Shown here: piece by piece, positions 35,005 to 43,928 of the stretch
How positions within the stretch are numbered: position 1 is the stretch's first letter
Layout: the number at the start of each line of letters is the position of its first letter
From: Mesorhizobium sp. M2A.F.Ca.ET.046.03.2.1
Lineage (GTDB): Bacteria; Pseudomonadota; Alphaproteobacteria; Rhizobiales; Rhizobiaceae
Assembly: GCF_003952425.1 (NCBI RefSeq)
Contig: NZ_CP034449.1
Span: forward strand, 7,242,001-7,306,000
Length of the DNA stretch: 64,000 nt
Reading direction: 5' to 3'
Translations under genes and position numbers: made by a program
The notes under the pieces: generated by a model
What the model saw: only the letters and a program-made list of their open reading frames with translations
Database searches by the model: none
Told to the model about the DNA's origin: nothing

Positions 35005-37308
35005 TCACCCGGTCCCCGCCCCCGTGCGCACGGCCTCGCGCTCACTCTCGTCGCGTTGCACCCGCTCGTCGGAGATCAGCACCACCGGACACGGGCCGCG
35101 CCGCAGGACGGCCGTCGTCGTCTCGCCGAAGATGAGTTCCTCGCCCTGCCGCCGCGATACGCCCATGACGATCAGCGACACGTTGCGGCCGGCCTGGCGG
35201 GCGATGGCGTCGGCGGCCGCGGCCCGGCTTCTGATGGCGGTCTCGATCTCGACGCCGTAGCGGTCTGCGAGCGCGACGATGTCCTTCAAAACCGCCTCGC
35301 GGCGGCGATGCGAGACGGTGTCGCGCGGCTCGTCGCGGCCGCCGCGCGCGACATAGAGCATCTTGACCGGCGCGCCGGTAACCGCCGCTATCGCGAGCGC
35401 CAGCTCGGCGCCCCGGCGGGCAACCGCCGTGCCGTTGACCGGCACCAGTATCTTGCCCGATCCGGGATCGAGTTTCGGCATCTGGCGACCGGCGCTCGCC
35501 GGCTTCAGCACCAGGCAGAGCGGCCCGTCGAAGGCGCCGGCGACTTCGTTCAGCCGGTGCGAGAAGCCGCCCTTGGCAGTGACGGCGCGGCCGAGGCCGA
35601 CAAGCAGCATGCCGTAGCCCTTGCGCGCCTCGCTGGCGACCGCCTCGGCGGAAAGCACCTCATGCTGGCGGCGGGTGACCGGCGCTTCGCGCATCGGCTC
35701 CTCGTCGCCCTCCCTTGTCGCCTCGCGGCTGTCCTCGGCGCCCTTCTCGATTTCCTCCAGATGCAGGCCCTCGGTCGGCTCGGCATCGGTCTCGCCGCTC
35801 GAATGCAGCACCGTCGTCGGCTTGCCGGCGCCGATGACGCCGGCAAGGTAGGCGGCGAAGCGGCCGACGACGCCCTCGTCGACCACGACCAGAAGCCGCT
35901 CCAGATTGGCGACGAAGCCGCGCTGATCGATCTCCTCGCGCTCCAGGCGCTTCTTCTCCTTCTCGCCGATCGGCAGGCGCCGCAGCGCCCAGCGCAAGGT
36001 CGGCGGCATCGCCAGCGTGGTGATGACGGCCATGGTGAGGATCATGGTAAAGAGGTTGTGCGAGAGCACGCCCATCGACAGGCCGATCGAGGCGACGATG
36101 ACCTCCGTGGAACCCCGCGCGTTCATGCCGCAGCCGACCGCGATGCCTTCGGCGCGGCTCATGCCGGCCACCTCGGCGCCGATGAAAGCGCCGCCGAACT
36201 TGCCGATCGAGGCGATCACCACCAGAGCCACGGTGAGCAGCGCCAGTTGCGGATCGACCAGCACGGTGAGATCGGCCGACAGGCCGGCGACGCCGAAGAA
36301 CACCGGCATGAAAAGCGCCGTGATAATTCCTCGCAGCTGCCCTTCGATGTGGCGAGACAGGATCGGCGATTCACCCACCAATATGCCGGCAACGAAAGCG
36401 CCGAGCACGGTGTGCACGCCGATCAGGTCGGTGATCAGGGCCATCACCCCCATAATGGCGAGGATGACGGTGACCACCGCATATTCCGAGCGGAAGGTGT
36501 CGTTGGTCCAGCGGATGGCGTCGAAGACGATGCGGCGGCCCAGCGTGAAGGAAAACGCCATGAAGAGGGCGACGCCGGCGACGGTGAAGGCCAGGCTGGC
36601 GATCTCGATCCGCCCCTTGGTGGCGATGCCGATGGTGATGGCGACGACCACCCAGCCGATCGTGTCCTCGATGATCGCCGAGGAGACGATGATCTGGCCG
36701 AGGTCGCGGCGCATGAAGTTCATGTCGCGCACCACCATGGCGACGATCTTGACCGAGGAGATGGAGAGCGCAGTGCCGAGGAACAGCCCGGCGACGATGC
36801 GCTCGCCGCCGGCGGCGAGCAGTGTCTCGGGCATGAACTGGGCAGCGATGAAACCGAGCGCGAAGGGCACGGCAACGCCGGCGGCCGAGATGGAAAAGCA
36901 GGCGCGGCCGACCCGGCGCACGAGCCTCAGATCCGTCTCCATGCCGGTGAGCAGAAGCAGCATCAGAACGCCGAGCTGAGCGACGGCGTTGATCATCGAT
37001 TTGTGCGTCGGATCGCCGGCGAAGACCAGCCGCTCGGCCGCCGGCCAGACCCAGCCGAGCAGCGAGGGTCCGAGCAGGATGCCGCCGATCAATTGCCCCA
37101 TCACCGCCGGCTGTCCCAGCGCTTCCAGCACCTCGCCTATGCCGCGGCCGACAACCAGGAGCAGGATCAGCTCGGCGACGAAGATGCCTTCCGAGGACAT
37201 GCCGGTCTTCTCGGCGGCGAAGGCGACGGCAGGCATCAAAGCGAGCGCCGCCGCTGCAAGCGCGATCCAGACCGACGGCGACCGGCGCCGATTGAGCATG
37301 TTGGACAA
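35005..37308 (-). CDS. CPA2-family cation/H+ antiporter with C-terminal UspA domain
   Basis: The 767-residue protein has a signal-like first helix, then the Na+/H+-exchanger core with 12-13 helices. Key segments include QPAVMGQLIGGILLGPSLLG and a SAIIEDTIGWVV helix with acidic ion-binding residues. A cytoplasmic region from ~450 ends in a universal-stress-protein domain (KILVPVNGTAVARRGAELAL ... LIVMGVSRRQGEELIFGETT) with the ATP-loop-like GxS/GE motif. It would exchange K+ or Na+ for protons, with nucleotide control. Its 3' end has a stray copy at 31537. Confidence 0.88.
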   Translation of the reverse strand: MSNMLNRRRSPSVWIALAAAALALMPAVAFAAEKTGMSSEGIFVAELILLLVVGRGIGEVLEALGQPAVMGQLIGGILLGPSLLGWVWPAAERLVFAGDPTHKSMINAVAQLGVLMLLLLTGMETDLRLVRRVGRACFSISAAGVAVPFALGFIAAQFMPETLLAAGGERIVAGLFLGTALSISSVKIVAMVVRDMNFMRRDLGQIIVSSAIIEDTIGWVVVAITIGIATKGRIEIASLAFTVAGVALFMAFSFTLGRRIVFDAIRWTNDTFRSEYAVVTVILAIMGVMALITDLIGVHTVLGAFVAGILVGESPILSRHIEGQLRGIITALFMPVFFGVAGLSADLTVLVDPQLALLTVALVVIASIGKFGGAFIGAEVAGMSRAEGIAVGCGMNARGSTEVIVASIGLSMGVLSHNLFTMILTMAVITTLAMPPTLRWALRRLPIGEKEKKRLEREEIDQRGFVANLERLLVVVDEGVVGRFAAYLAGVIGAGKPTTVLHSSGETDAEPTEGLHLEEIEKGAEDSREATREGDEEPMREAPVTRRQHEVLSAEAVASEARKGYGMLLVGLGRAVTAKGGFSHRLNEVAGAFDGPLCLVLKPASAGRQMPKLDPGSGKILVPVNGTAVARRGAELALAIAAVTGAPVKMLYVARGGRDEPRDTVSHRRREAVLKDIVALADRYGVEIETAIRSRAAAADAIARQAGRNVSLIVMGVSRRQGEELIFGETTTAVLRRGPCPVVLISDERVQRDESEREAVRTGAGTG

Positions 37309-37372
37309 GATGCCCCCTCATTTCCTCGCCTGGGCTTAACGGTCTGGCGCGCGGATCGGTTGCACGGCTGAT

Positions 37373-37555
37373 GGGAGCGTTTCCTCGCCCCCGCAAAGCG
37401 GGGGAGAGGTGGCTCGGCGAAGCCGAGACGGAGAGGGGAGCGCGGGTTCGACCGGCAAAAGCAGTTCGAAGAGGAGGGCTTCCGCCCTACGAACCCCCTC
37501 TCCGTCCGCTTCGCGGACACCTCTCCCCCGCTTTGCGGGGCGAGGAAACGCTCCC
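37373..37555. repeat. 183-bp imperfect palindrome (inverted-repeat element)
   Basis: The ends GGGAGCGTTTCCTCGCCCC and its complement enclose secondary inverted segments (CGCAAAGCGGGGGAGAGGTG and its complement, GACGGAGAGGGG/CCCCTCTCCGTC) and a ~55-bp unpaired centre. No ORF is credible inside. It has MITE- or REP-like structure and accounts for most of 37309-37649. Confidence 0.75.
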
Positions 37556-37649
37556 TACAATTCTATTCAAATGCCAGCGCCGATTTTTGCTTCGCGGTAA
37601 AGCGACTCGACGATGTTGGCGGCCAAGGCGGGGCAATAAGGAGAAGCTA

Positions 37650-37856
37650 ATGAAAAGCGACTTTGCCGCCGCCCACCTGCACCTCGACCGGGCGTGCCAT
37701 TACCTGCGTGGCGATGATGAAACGAGCCGCGCGGCGCTACAGGCACTCGACCTTGTGATCGACGCGGTGGCGGCGGCCCAGCATGCCAGGCCGGTGGCCG
37801 ACGTGCTGCCCTTTCCGCGGCGCGCGAATGGCGGCGTTCCGCCGCTTGCATCCTGA
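37650..37856 (+). CDS. Small helical protein, unknown
   Basis: The 68-residue protein (HLHLDRACHYLRGDDETSRA, then ALDLVIDAVAAAQHARP) has AAGGAG before ATG 37650. It is helical with a proline-rich end. No family is known to me. Confidence 0.6.
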   Translation: MKSDFAAAHLHLDRACHYLRGDDETSRAALQALDLVIDAVAAAQHARPVADVLPFPRRANGGVPPLAS

Positions 37857-37975
37857 CTTATCCGCCTGAAAAGGCGGGAACATTTTGGGCCGGCCACACG
37901 TTGTGCTATACGGGGTGTGGCCGGCCTGTTTAAGTCGGATACGGCCGGCCATGGCGGCGGGAGGCGCATGGCACG

Positions 37976-38761
37976 ATGTCCCAGACGAAGGCCGCAAAAT
38001 CCACCGACGCGGCCAGGGCCGCGAAATCCATCGAGGCGAACGCGCCGGCAAGATCAACCGAGAAGGCAGCACCGCCCCGCGCTTCCGACACGCTGGCGCT
38101 GAAGCTCAGCTCTCCCGAATTCACCACCACGCTGTCGCATTTCCACCGCGCCGAGATCGCGCGCATGGCGGGCTGGCGCGACAGGCTCGACCGCACCAGC
38201 AACTGGGCGATCACCGTGGTGGCGGCGATGCTGTCGGTGTCGCTGTCGACGCCCAGCGCGCATCACGGCGTGCTCTTGTTCGCGATGCTCCTGATCACGC
38301 TGCTTTTGTGGATCGAGGCGCGGCGCTACCGTTTCTTCGACGTCTACCGCGCCCGCGTGCGGCAGTTCGAGCGCTACTACTTCGCGCAGATCTTTTCGCC
38401 GCAGCCGGATTACGCTTCCAACTGGCTGGCCATCCTGGGCGAAGGCCTGCGCTCGCCGCGTTTCCTGATCACGCAGCGCGCGGCGCTGATACGCCGGCTG
38501 CGCCGCAACTACATCTTCATGTACACGATCCTGCTGCTTGCCTGGATCCTCAAGATCACCACGCCGAGCCTGTCGCGCGAAGGCTCGCCGATCGGCTTCG
38601 GCGCCTCGCTGGTCGACACGTTCCGGGTGGCGACGCTGGGACCCATCCCTGGCGTCATCGTGGTAAGCGGGGTGGCCGTCTGCTATCTCGCGCTGCTTGC
38701 CGCCGCCTTGCTGGTGCGTGCCGATGACGGCGAGCTGTCGGTCGGCGACGTGCATGTGTGA
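37976..38761 (+). CDS. DUF2270 membrane protein
   Basis: The 261-residue protein has an Ala/Lys-rich N-terminal tail of ~45 residues, paired helices near 75-115, the DUF2270 hallmark (EARRYRFFDVYRARVRQFER, then YYFAQIF) and two more helices. The family is conserved in many bacteria but has no known function. The start ATG 37976 has no strong ribosome site. It is monocistronic. Confidence 0.85.
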   Translation: MSQTKAAKSTDAARAAKSIEANAPARSTEKAAPPRASDTLALKLSSPEFTTTLSHFHRAEIARMAGWRDRLDRTSNWAITVVAAMLSVSLSTPSAHHGVLLFAMLLITLLLWIEARRYRFFDVYRARVRQFERYYFAQIFSPQPDYASNWLAILGEGLRSPRFLITQRAALIRRLRRNYIFMYTILLLAWILKITTPSLSREGSPIGFGASLVDTFRVATLGPIPGVIVVSGVAVCYLALLAAALLVRADDGELSVGDVHV

Positions 38762-38957
38762 GCGGCTGAACGCCGAACGTTTACCCGGATTCAGCTATGC
38801 CTGCCTGCCAGTAAACCACCGTGAAATCGCGTGCGGGGACAACCATCAGGCGCGCCATCATTAGCCGCTTGATAAGCATTTGGTAATAAAACGCGACAGA
38901 TGAGAGGCTGGCCGCGATTCACGGACAAGACAGCGTTGTCGCCGGTGGGACCTTGCC

Positions 38958-41177
38958 ATGCGCATTAAGAGCCTGATTATCGTCAGCATGGTGAGCGCGG
39001 CGGCGCTGATCGGACTGGTTGGCGCTGTCGCCGTCTTCACGCAGCTGAAGGCGGCCAGATATCTGGGACTGAACGAAGCGACCAATGTCGCCCGTGAGCT
39101 CGCCGACACCATCGTTTTCAAACCCTACGACGGTGCGCCATCGCTGCTTGATCGACCTGATGCATTAAAGCGGTATCTCGACCAGCAGCACCGCCGCGCG
39201 CGGCGCGATTTTATCGTTGTCGACAGCAGCAAGCGGATTGTCGCCCATGCCGCTGACGAGGAGCACATCGCCGGCGAGACATTCGATCACGATCCGGGCA
39301 ATGAGGTGGGCCTCACGCTGCAAGACGGTGTTCCGCGCCGGTTCGTCGATCCGAACGAAGTGAACGCCATTCTTGCCGTTCCGATCGAGCAGAACGAGGA
39401 CACGATCGTCGGCGCCGCGCTTCTGGAATATGACCCGGTGCTGACCGCCGCCGAGCAGCGGACCAATGGTCTGCTCTGGCTCGTCGGCCTCAGCACCGCC
39501 GCCGCCATGCTGATCGCCGCGGGTTTTGCCTGGGTTCTGCTCAGCCGTTTCGGTTCAGGGCTTAAGGACATGATGCGCGGTATGCAGGCGCTGGCGCAGG
39601 GCGACGCCATGACGCGCATAGGCGATGGGCGCAACGACGAGTTCGGGCAGTTGGCAGATGGCTTCAACACGATGGCCGACCAGCTCGCGTCGGCACGGGC
39701 GCATATCGAAGACATCGTCGAGACAGCTGCCGAAGGCATCGCGGTGCTCGATGCAGAGGGCCGCATCGCCAGCGTCAACCCCGCCGCAGCGACGATGATC
39801 GGCCGGCGCGCCGACAAGATCGTCGGCCTGCAATGGGACGCGGCGCTGACACTGCACGATCCGAAAGGCGCCGAATTCGCCAGTGGGGCGTCCCCCGTCG
39901 AGATGGCTCTGGCTACCGGTCGGCAGCAGCAGCGCGAGATACGCCTGGTCAGGCTGGACGGCTCGCAGATCCCAATTATCGCCAGTTGCAGTCCGCTCAG
40001 CCGATCTGACGGCGGGCTGGTGCTGACCCTCAACGACATCAGTGAATTGCGCCGCGCCGAAGGGGTCGTCAACGAACGCGCCGACCAACTCGCGATCCTC
40101 AATCGCGAGCTGCACGAGAAGTCGGAAACCACGGCCCGCCTGGTCAAGCTTGGTGAACTGCTGCAGGCCTGCGTGACCTTCCCAGAGGCCTTCTCGGTTG
40201 TCGGCACGGCGATGACCGAGTTTCTCGGCGGCCTGAGCGGGAGCGTCCACCTGACCAGCGCTTCGCGCAACCTGGTCGAGGAGATGGCGCATTGGGGCGA
40301 CGTGCGTTCGAGCGTCAATCAATTCGCGCCGGAAGACTGCTGGGCGCTGCGCCGCGGCCAGGAGCATGTCGTCGGTCCGGGCTTGCTCACGCCGCGTTGC
40401 GCTCACATCACGGAGAACGGCAACAAGGGCTACGTCTGCATGCCGCTGGCGGCGCAGGGCGAGACGCTAGGCATAATGCATCTGTGCGAACCGAATGCCG
40501 CCGAGAAGCCGCAATGGCTGACCGAACGGCAGCAGATCCTGCGCGGCGTCGTCGACACGCTGGCGCTGGCGCTAGCCAATCTGCGCCTTCGCGAAACGCT
40601 TAGGCAGCAATCGATCCGCGATCCGAACACCGGCCTGTTCAACCGGCGTTATCTCGAAGAAACCAGCAGCCGGGAACTGAGGCGCATGGAGCGCTCGAGC
40701 CAGCCGTTGGCAGTCATCATGCTCGATGTCGACCACTTCAAACAGTTCAACGATACGTTCGGGCACGAGGCCGGTGACCTCGTGCTGAAGCAGGTTGCCG
40801 CGACGCTAATCGAGCATGCGCGCGACAGCGATGTCGTATCCCGTTATGGCGGCGAGGAATTTGCCCTGGTCATGCCGGGATGCTCGCTTGAGGAGGGAGC
40901 TCAGCGCGCCGAAACGCTCCGCCAGGCGATCAAGCATCTGCATCTGGCGCATCGCGGCCGCACGCTTGGAACAGTGACGGCCTCGTTCGGCGTCGCGGCC
41001 TATCCCGAGCATGGCACCGGCTGGGCCGAGATCACCAACGCCGCGGACCACGCGCAATATGACGCGAAGGCCGAGGGTCGCGACAGGGTGGTTGTCGCCA
41101 GGAGCACCCCGCCGGGCGAGCGCCCCGCCATCCAGCTGGTGCCCTCCGCGAAAGCCGGCACCGAGGTCAAGGGATGA
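38958..41177 (+). CDS. Membrane-bound diguanylate cyclase (dCache/HAMP-PAS-GAF-GGDEF)
   Basis: The 739-residue protein has TM1 (~5-27), a periplasmic sensor, TM2 (~170-192), HAMP, PAS (~255-360), coiled coil, GAF-like (~395-540) and GGDEF (~560-725) domains. The active site is intact (SRYGGEEFALVMPG), with an RDSD inhibitory I-site five residues before it. It should make c-di-GMP and be product-inhibited. Candidate outputs such as exopolysaccharide lie at 1.7-8 kb, but a link is inferred only. The gene is monocistronic. Confidence 0.92.
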   Translation: MRIKSLIIVSMVSAAALIGLVGAVAVFTQLKAARYLGLNEATNVARELADTIVFKPYDGAPSLLDRPDALKRYLDQQHRRARRDFIVVDSSKRIVAHAADEEHIAGETFDHDPGNEVGLTLQDGVPRRFVDPNEVNAILAVPIEQNEDTIVGAALLEYDPVLTAAEQRTNGLLWLVGLSTAAAMLIAAGFAWVLLSRFGSGLKDMMRGMQALAQGDAMTRIGDGRNDEFGQLADGFNTMADQLASARAHIEDIVETAAEGIAVLDAEGRIASVNPAAATMIGRRADKIVGLQWDAALTLHDPKGAEFASGASPVEMALATGRQQQREIRLVRLDGSQIPIIASCSPLSRSDGGLVLTLNDISELRRAEGVVNERADQLAILNRELHEKSETTARLVKLGELLQACVTFPEAFSVVGTAMTEFLGGLSGSVHLTSASRNLVEEMAHWGDVRSSVNQFAPEDCWALRRGQEHVVGPGLLTPRCAHITENGNKGYVCMPLAAQGETLGIMHLCEPNAAEKPQWLTERQQILRGVVDTLALALANLRLRETLRQQSIRDPNTGLFNRRYLEETSSRELRRMERSSQPLAVIMLDVDHFKQFNDTFGHEAGDLVLKQVAATLIEHARDSDVVSRYGGEEFALVMPGCSLEEGAQRAETLRQAIKHLHLAHRGRTLGTVTASFGVAAYPEHGTGWAEITNAADHAQYDAKAEGRDRVVVARSTPPGERPAIQLVPSAKAGTEVKG

Positions 41178-41195
41178 TTCCGCGCTAGCGCCTCT

Positions 41196-41244
41196 CAGCA
41201 TTTCAACGAAACGCCGAAACGCTCTATCTATTTGTTTTTACTAA
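41196..41244 (-). repeat. Partial family D repeat
   Basis: CGAAACGCCGAAACGCTCTATC and the following TTTGTTTTT block resemble the inverted end of the repeat at 19449-19555. It lies just after the cyclase stop codon. Confidence 0.45.
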
Positions 41245-41311
41245 ATTTCGGAGGGCTACGGCGAAGTCGCCGAGCCTAACGTTACACACTTTGTCCTGGA
41301 GTCGCTCCAGT

Positions 41312-41917
41312 CTACTGGACTATGCCAAGCGCGGATCGGAACTCCTGCGTTGTGTTGCGGGCGGGATAGGATTCCTCCGGCACGGGAACGCCGAGATGGC
41401 TGCAGAGCGGTGCCCAGCCGTCGCCGAGCTTGTGCACCAGCAGCCGTTCCGCCGGCACGGTGTTCAGCACCGCCTCGACATTGTCCCGGTAGACGGCGAT
41501 GGCATGTGCTCGGTCCTGCGGGCGGCCGCCGAAGACCTGGTTGGCGACGAGCGCGATGCCGAGCGACTCCTGATCCGTGCTGCCGGCGATCGCCGGCAGC
41601 AGGGTTTTTTCAAAACTCTCCCACCAGCTTTCGGGCGAGCGCCAGGTGAGGATGACGCGCGCCTGCGGATAGGCTTCGATCAGCTCACGCCAATAGAAGG
41701 CCGAGGGCCAGTCGACGCAGGATTTATATCCCGCGAAGAGCTGGGCCCAGTCGGGCGCCTCGCCCCTGGCCAGCGCCCGCCAGAGCCGCTTCTGCTTCGC
41801 ATGCCCCATGACCTCCGACATATGGTGGCAAGGACCGAAGCCGAGCATGGTCAGCGCCTCGCGCATCGAGTCCGTGCCGGTCCGGCCGAAGCCGGTTCCA
41901 ATCACCATCAGCGACAT
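41312..41917 (-). CDS. Sulfotransferase-family protein
   Basis: The 201-residue protein begins with a PAPS 5'-phosphosulfate loop (VIGTGFGRTGTDSMREALTM). The 3'-phosphate-binding region follows (ARVILTWRSPESWWESFEKT), a layout typical of a common bacterial/eukaryotic 'sulfotransferase family' of short proteins. ATG 41917 follows GGAGGGGGAA. It would transfer sulfate from PAPS to an unknown acceptor. The VOC gene upstream ends 40 bp away and may share the transcript. Confidence 0.82.
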   Translation of the reverse strand: MSLMVIGTGFGRTGTDSMREALTMLGFGPCHHMSEVMGHAKQKRLWRALARGEAPDWAQLFAGYKSCVDWPSAFYWRELIEAYPQARVILTWRSPESWWESFEKTLLPAIAGSTDQESLGIALVANQVFGGRPQDRAHAIAVYRDNVEAVLNTVPAERLLVHKLGDGWAPLCSHLGVPVPEESYPARNTTQEFRSALGIVQ

Positions 41918-41957
41918 TTCCCCCTCCTCCACTACTCCCGTCTTTAAGCGGTTGCGG

Positions 41958-42857
41958 TCAACCTCCCTGGACCACGAGCCGCAGGCGGTTGCCTTCCGGA
42001 TCGGCGGTCGAAATCGCGCCACCTTCCCTTCTCGCCGGCGCATTGGCCGTTTCGAGCCTGCGCGCCACGGCGGCAAGCTCGTGGGCGGAACCGAGCTCGA
42101 CGGTGAAATAGTCCAGGCCGGCGGCATCGGGCGGCGGTTCGCGCAGCTCGCCGCGCGCCCAGATGTTGAAGGCGATCATATGCGCGCGGCGCTCGGTGCC
42201 GCAGTCGAACATGCCGAAGGTCCGGGACTGGATATGCGGCCGGAAGCCGAGCACGCCGAGATAGAATTCCATCAGCGCCTCGGGCGCGCGGGCGCGCAAA
42301 TGGATGTGGCCGATAAAGGCGTCTTGCGCCATCCTGGGCTCGACATGGCCGGAATTGCCGAGGTCGCGCAATAGGCTAGAGACGTCCAGCGGCTCCAGCC
42401 CGGAATGCGCGCTGCCGTCGACGGCAATCAGCGACACGCGGCCGTCGGGCGAGACCTCGCGGCGCAGCAGGCGTTCAGGCGTGTCGAAGCATATCTCGAT
42501 GCCGTTGCCGGACGGGTCAGAGACGTAGAGCGATTCCGAAACGAGGTGGTCCTGGGCGCTGTATCGCAACCCCGACGCCTTGAGGCGGGCGGCCGCATGC
42601 GCGAGGTCGCGGCGGGTGGTGACGTGGATGGCGACATGGAAGAGATCGCGCGACTTCTGCGGCAGGGCGACTTCCGCGCCCGCATGGAGCACGATCAGCG
42701 TCCGGCCGCCGGCCCCGAGCTGCGCTAGAACGGCGTCCTCGCCGGCCGGCGCCAGTCCGACAGTGTCGCGCCAGACGGTCAAGGCGGCCGGAATGTCGGT
42801 CACCTTGAGATGGACCGGCCCGAGACACGTGGCCTGAGACAGCAATCCTTCGTCCAT
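41958..42857 (-). CDS. VOC-superfamily ring-cleavage-dioxygenase-like protein
   Basis: The 299-residue protein has two VOC modules, as in catechol 2,3-dioxygenases (CatE type). Metal ligands are His in LGPVHLKVTD or FIGHIHLRAR, His in HMIAFNIWA and Glu in DPSGNGIEICFD or YFTVELGS. It probably opens aromatic rings or acts as a related lyase. ATG 42857 was chosen at the start of the first module; the frame runs further upstream through unrelated DNA. The sulfotransferase gene follows. Confidence 0.8.
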   Translation of the reverse strand: MDEGLLSQATCLGPVHLKVTDIPAALTVWRDTVGLAPAGEDAVLAQLGAGGRTLIVLHAGAEVALPQKSRDLFHVAIHVTTRRDLAHAAARLKASGLRYSAQDHLVSESLYVSDPSGNGIEICFDTPERLLRREVSPDGRVSLIAVDGSAHSGLEPLDVSSLLRDLGNSGHVEPRMAQDAFIGHIHLRARAPEALMEFYLGVLGFRPHIQSRTFGMFDCGTERRAHMIAFNIWARGELREPPPDAAGLDYFTVELGSAHELAAVARRLETANAPARREGGAISTADPEGNRLRLVVQGG

Positions 42858-43010
42858 CGTCGTCTGCTCGATTGCGGTCGATGGATATATTAGCTCCGAA
42901 TGATATTTATGTCTCGCGCCAAGTTCGGATTGACCCCTCCCCGGCGGGCGGCGACTATCGCAAAGCAGGCTGTTTTTCGGCAGCTCCGAACGAAGCAGGA
43001 GGAACCTCCC

Positions 43011-43310
43011 ATGGACGACACCGATCACTGGCGCAACATGGCGAGCGCGCCGCGGGACGGCAGCCGCATCCTGGTGACGGTGCGCTCCTCCGAGCAGGGA
43101 CCGGCCGAGGTCGACATGGCCTATTGGTCGCGCGCCGACCAGTTCGGCGAGGAAGGCTGGCGGGCCTCGGACTCCTCGCCCGGCCGCGTGGTCGAATATG
43201 CCGAGCCGGAGCTCAGATGCTGGATGCCGCTGCCAAGCGCCGGGCGAGGCTCGATGCCGAGCCCTTGGGAGGGCGAGGACGTGCCGCTGGTGGATGGGGA
43301 AGGGATTTAG
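43011..43310 (+). CDS. Small Trp-rich hypothetical protein
   Basis: The 99-residue acidic protein (DTDHWRNMASAPRDGSRILV, then YWSRADQFGEEGWRASDSSP, LRCWMPLPS) has AGGAGG before ATG 43011. The WRNMASAPRDG start is shared by many short Rhizobiales proteins of unknown function, some near prophage genes. Confidence 0.65.
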   Translation: MDDTDHWRNMASAPRDGSRILVTVRSSEQGPAEVDMAYWSRADQFGEEGWRASDSSPGRVVEYAEPELRCWMPLPSAGRGSMPSPWEGEDVPLVDGEGI

Positions 43311-43356
43311 GGCGCCTTTCCCTTCTCCCCTTGGCGATTGGCGAAAGCAGCGGCGA

Positions 43357-43410
43357 CAGCCAATCTCCCCCCTAGTGGGGGAGATGTCCGGCAGGACAGA
43401 GGGGGCGCCG
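43357..43410 (+). repeat. Family A repeat, copy A5 (left end of DUF559 unit 1)
   Basis: This plus copy is followed by GGCGCCGTAGAGTA, a flank shared with A7. The DUF559 gene starts 48 bp later. Upstream it is preceded by GGCGATTGGCGAAAG. Confidence 0.88.
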
Positions 43411-43457
43411 TAGAGTAAAGACCTTGGCGAAGACCTCAGGTTCAAACGGCTCCAGCG

Positions 43458-43829
43458 ATGACCCATACTCCTCTGCCGCCACGACACCGGGCCAATGCAA
43501 AATCGATGCGTCGCGTCATGACCGATGCCGAACTGAAGCTCTGGAACGAGCTTCGCGCACACCGGTTGATGGGACTTGGTTTCCGTAGGCAGTTTCCGAT
43601 AGCAGGCTATATCGTCGACTTCGCTTGCCCGGAGAAAAGGCTTCTTGTCGAGGTCGACGGCTCGCAGCATGGCGATGGCGGCGTTGCCGAGGCTGATGCG
43701 CTGAGAACGAGACGTCTCGAAGAGGATGGCTGGACCGTCTTGCGGTTCTGGAACGACGATGTGATCCGCGACATCGACAATGTCTGCCAGCACATTGTTA
43801 TCGTCGCGGATTTGGCTGATCCGACCTGA
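43458..43829 (+). CDS. DUF559 (Vsr-like) endonuclease-domain protein
   Basis: The 123-residue protein consists only of the DUF559 domain: MTDAELKLWNELR, RRQFPIAGYIVDFACPEKRL, VEVDGSQHGD and LEEDGWTVLRFWNDDVIRDI. The Asp of IVDFAC and Glu-Asp of VEVDGSQH fit the PD-(D/E)xK active site of very-short-patch-repair-like nucleases. It sits exactly between inverted family A repeats (A5 and A6), and a broken paralogue has the same arrangement at 44868-45396. A role in moving or processing these repeats is inferred. DNA cleavage is not demonstrated. Confidence 0.88.
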   Translation: MTHTPLPPRHRANAKSMRRVMTDAELKLWNELRAHRLMGLGFRRQFPIAGYIVDFACPEKRLLVEVDGSQHGDGGVAEADALRTRRLEEDGWTVLRFWNDDVIRDIDNVCQHIVIVADLADPT

Positions 43830-43844
43830 GAGGCTGGCGGGACA

Positions 43845-43898
43845 GCGCCCCCCTCTGTCCTGCCGGACATCTCCCCCACTAGGGGGGGAGATTAGCAG
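43845..43898 (-). repeat. Family A repeat, copy A6 (right end of DUF559 unit 1)
   Basis: This minus copy begins 15 bp after the nuclease stop and is preceded by GGCGGGACAGC as in A3 and A8. Confidence 0.88.
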
Positions 43899-43928
43899 TT
43901 TCGGCGTCGGCTCCCTTCTATCAGAGCG

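Noticed and set aside
35056..37371. 771-codon open frame on the plus strand opposite the CPA2 antiporter
   Set aside because: It mirrors the antiporter codon structure, is rich in His/Asp/Arg as expected for antisense of GC-rich genes, and matches no fold; the antiporter is clearly the real gene.
37373..37555. The large palindrome as an origin of replication or attachment site
   Set aside because: No DnaA boxes, AT-rich unwinding region or integrase gene are near; the structure fits a dispersed repeat better.
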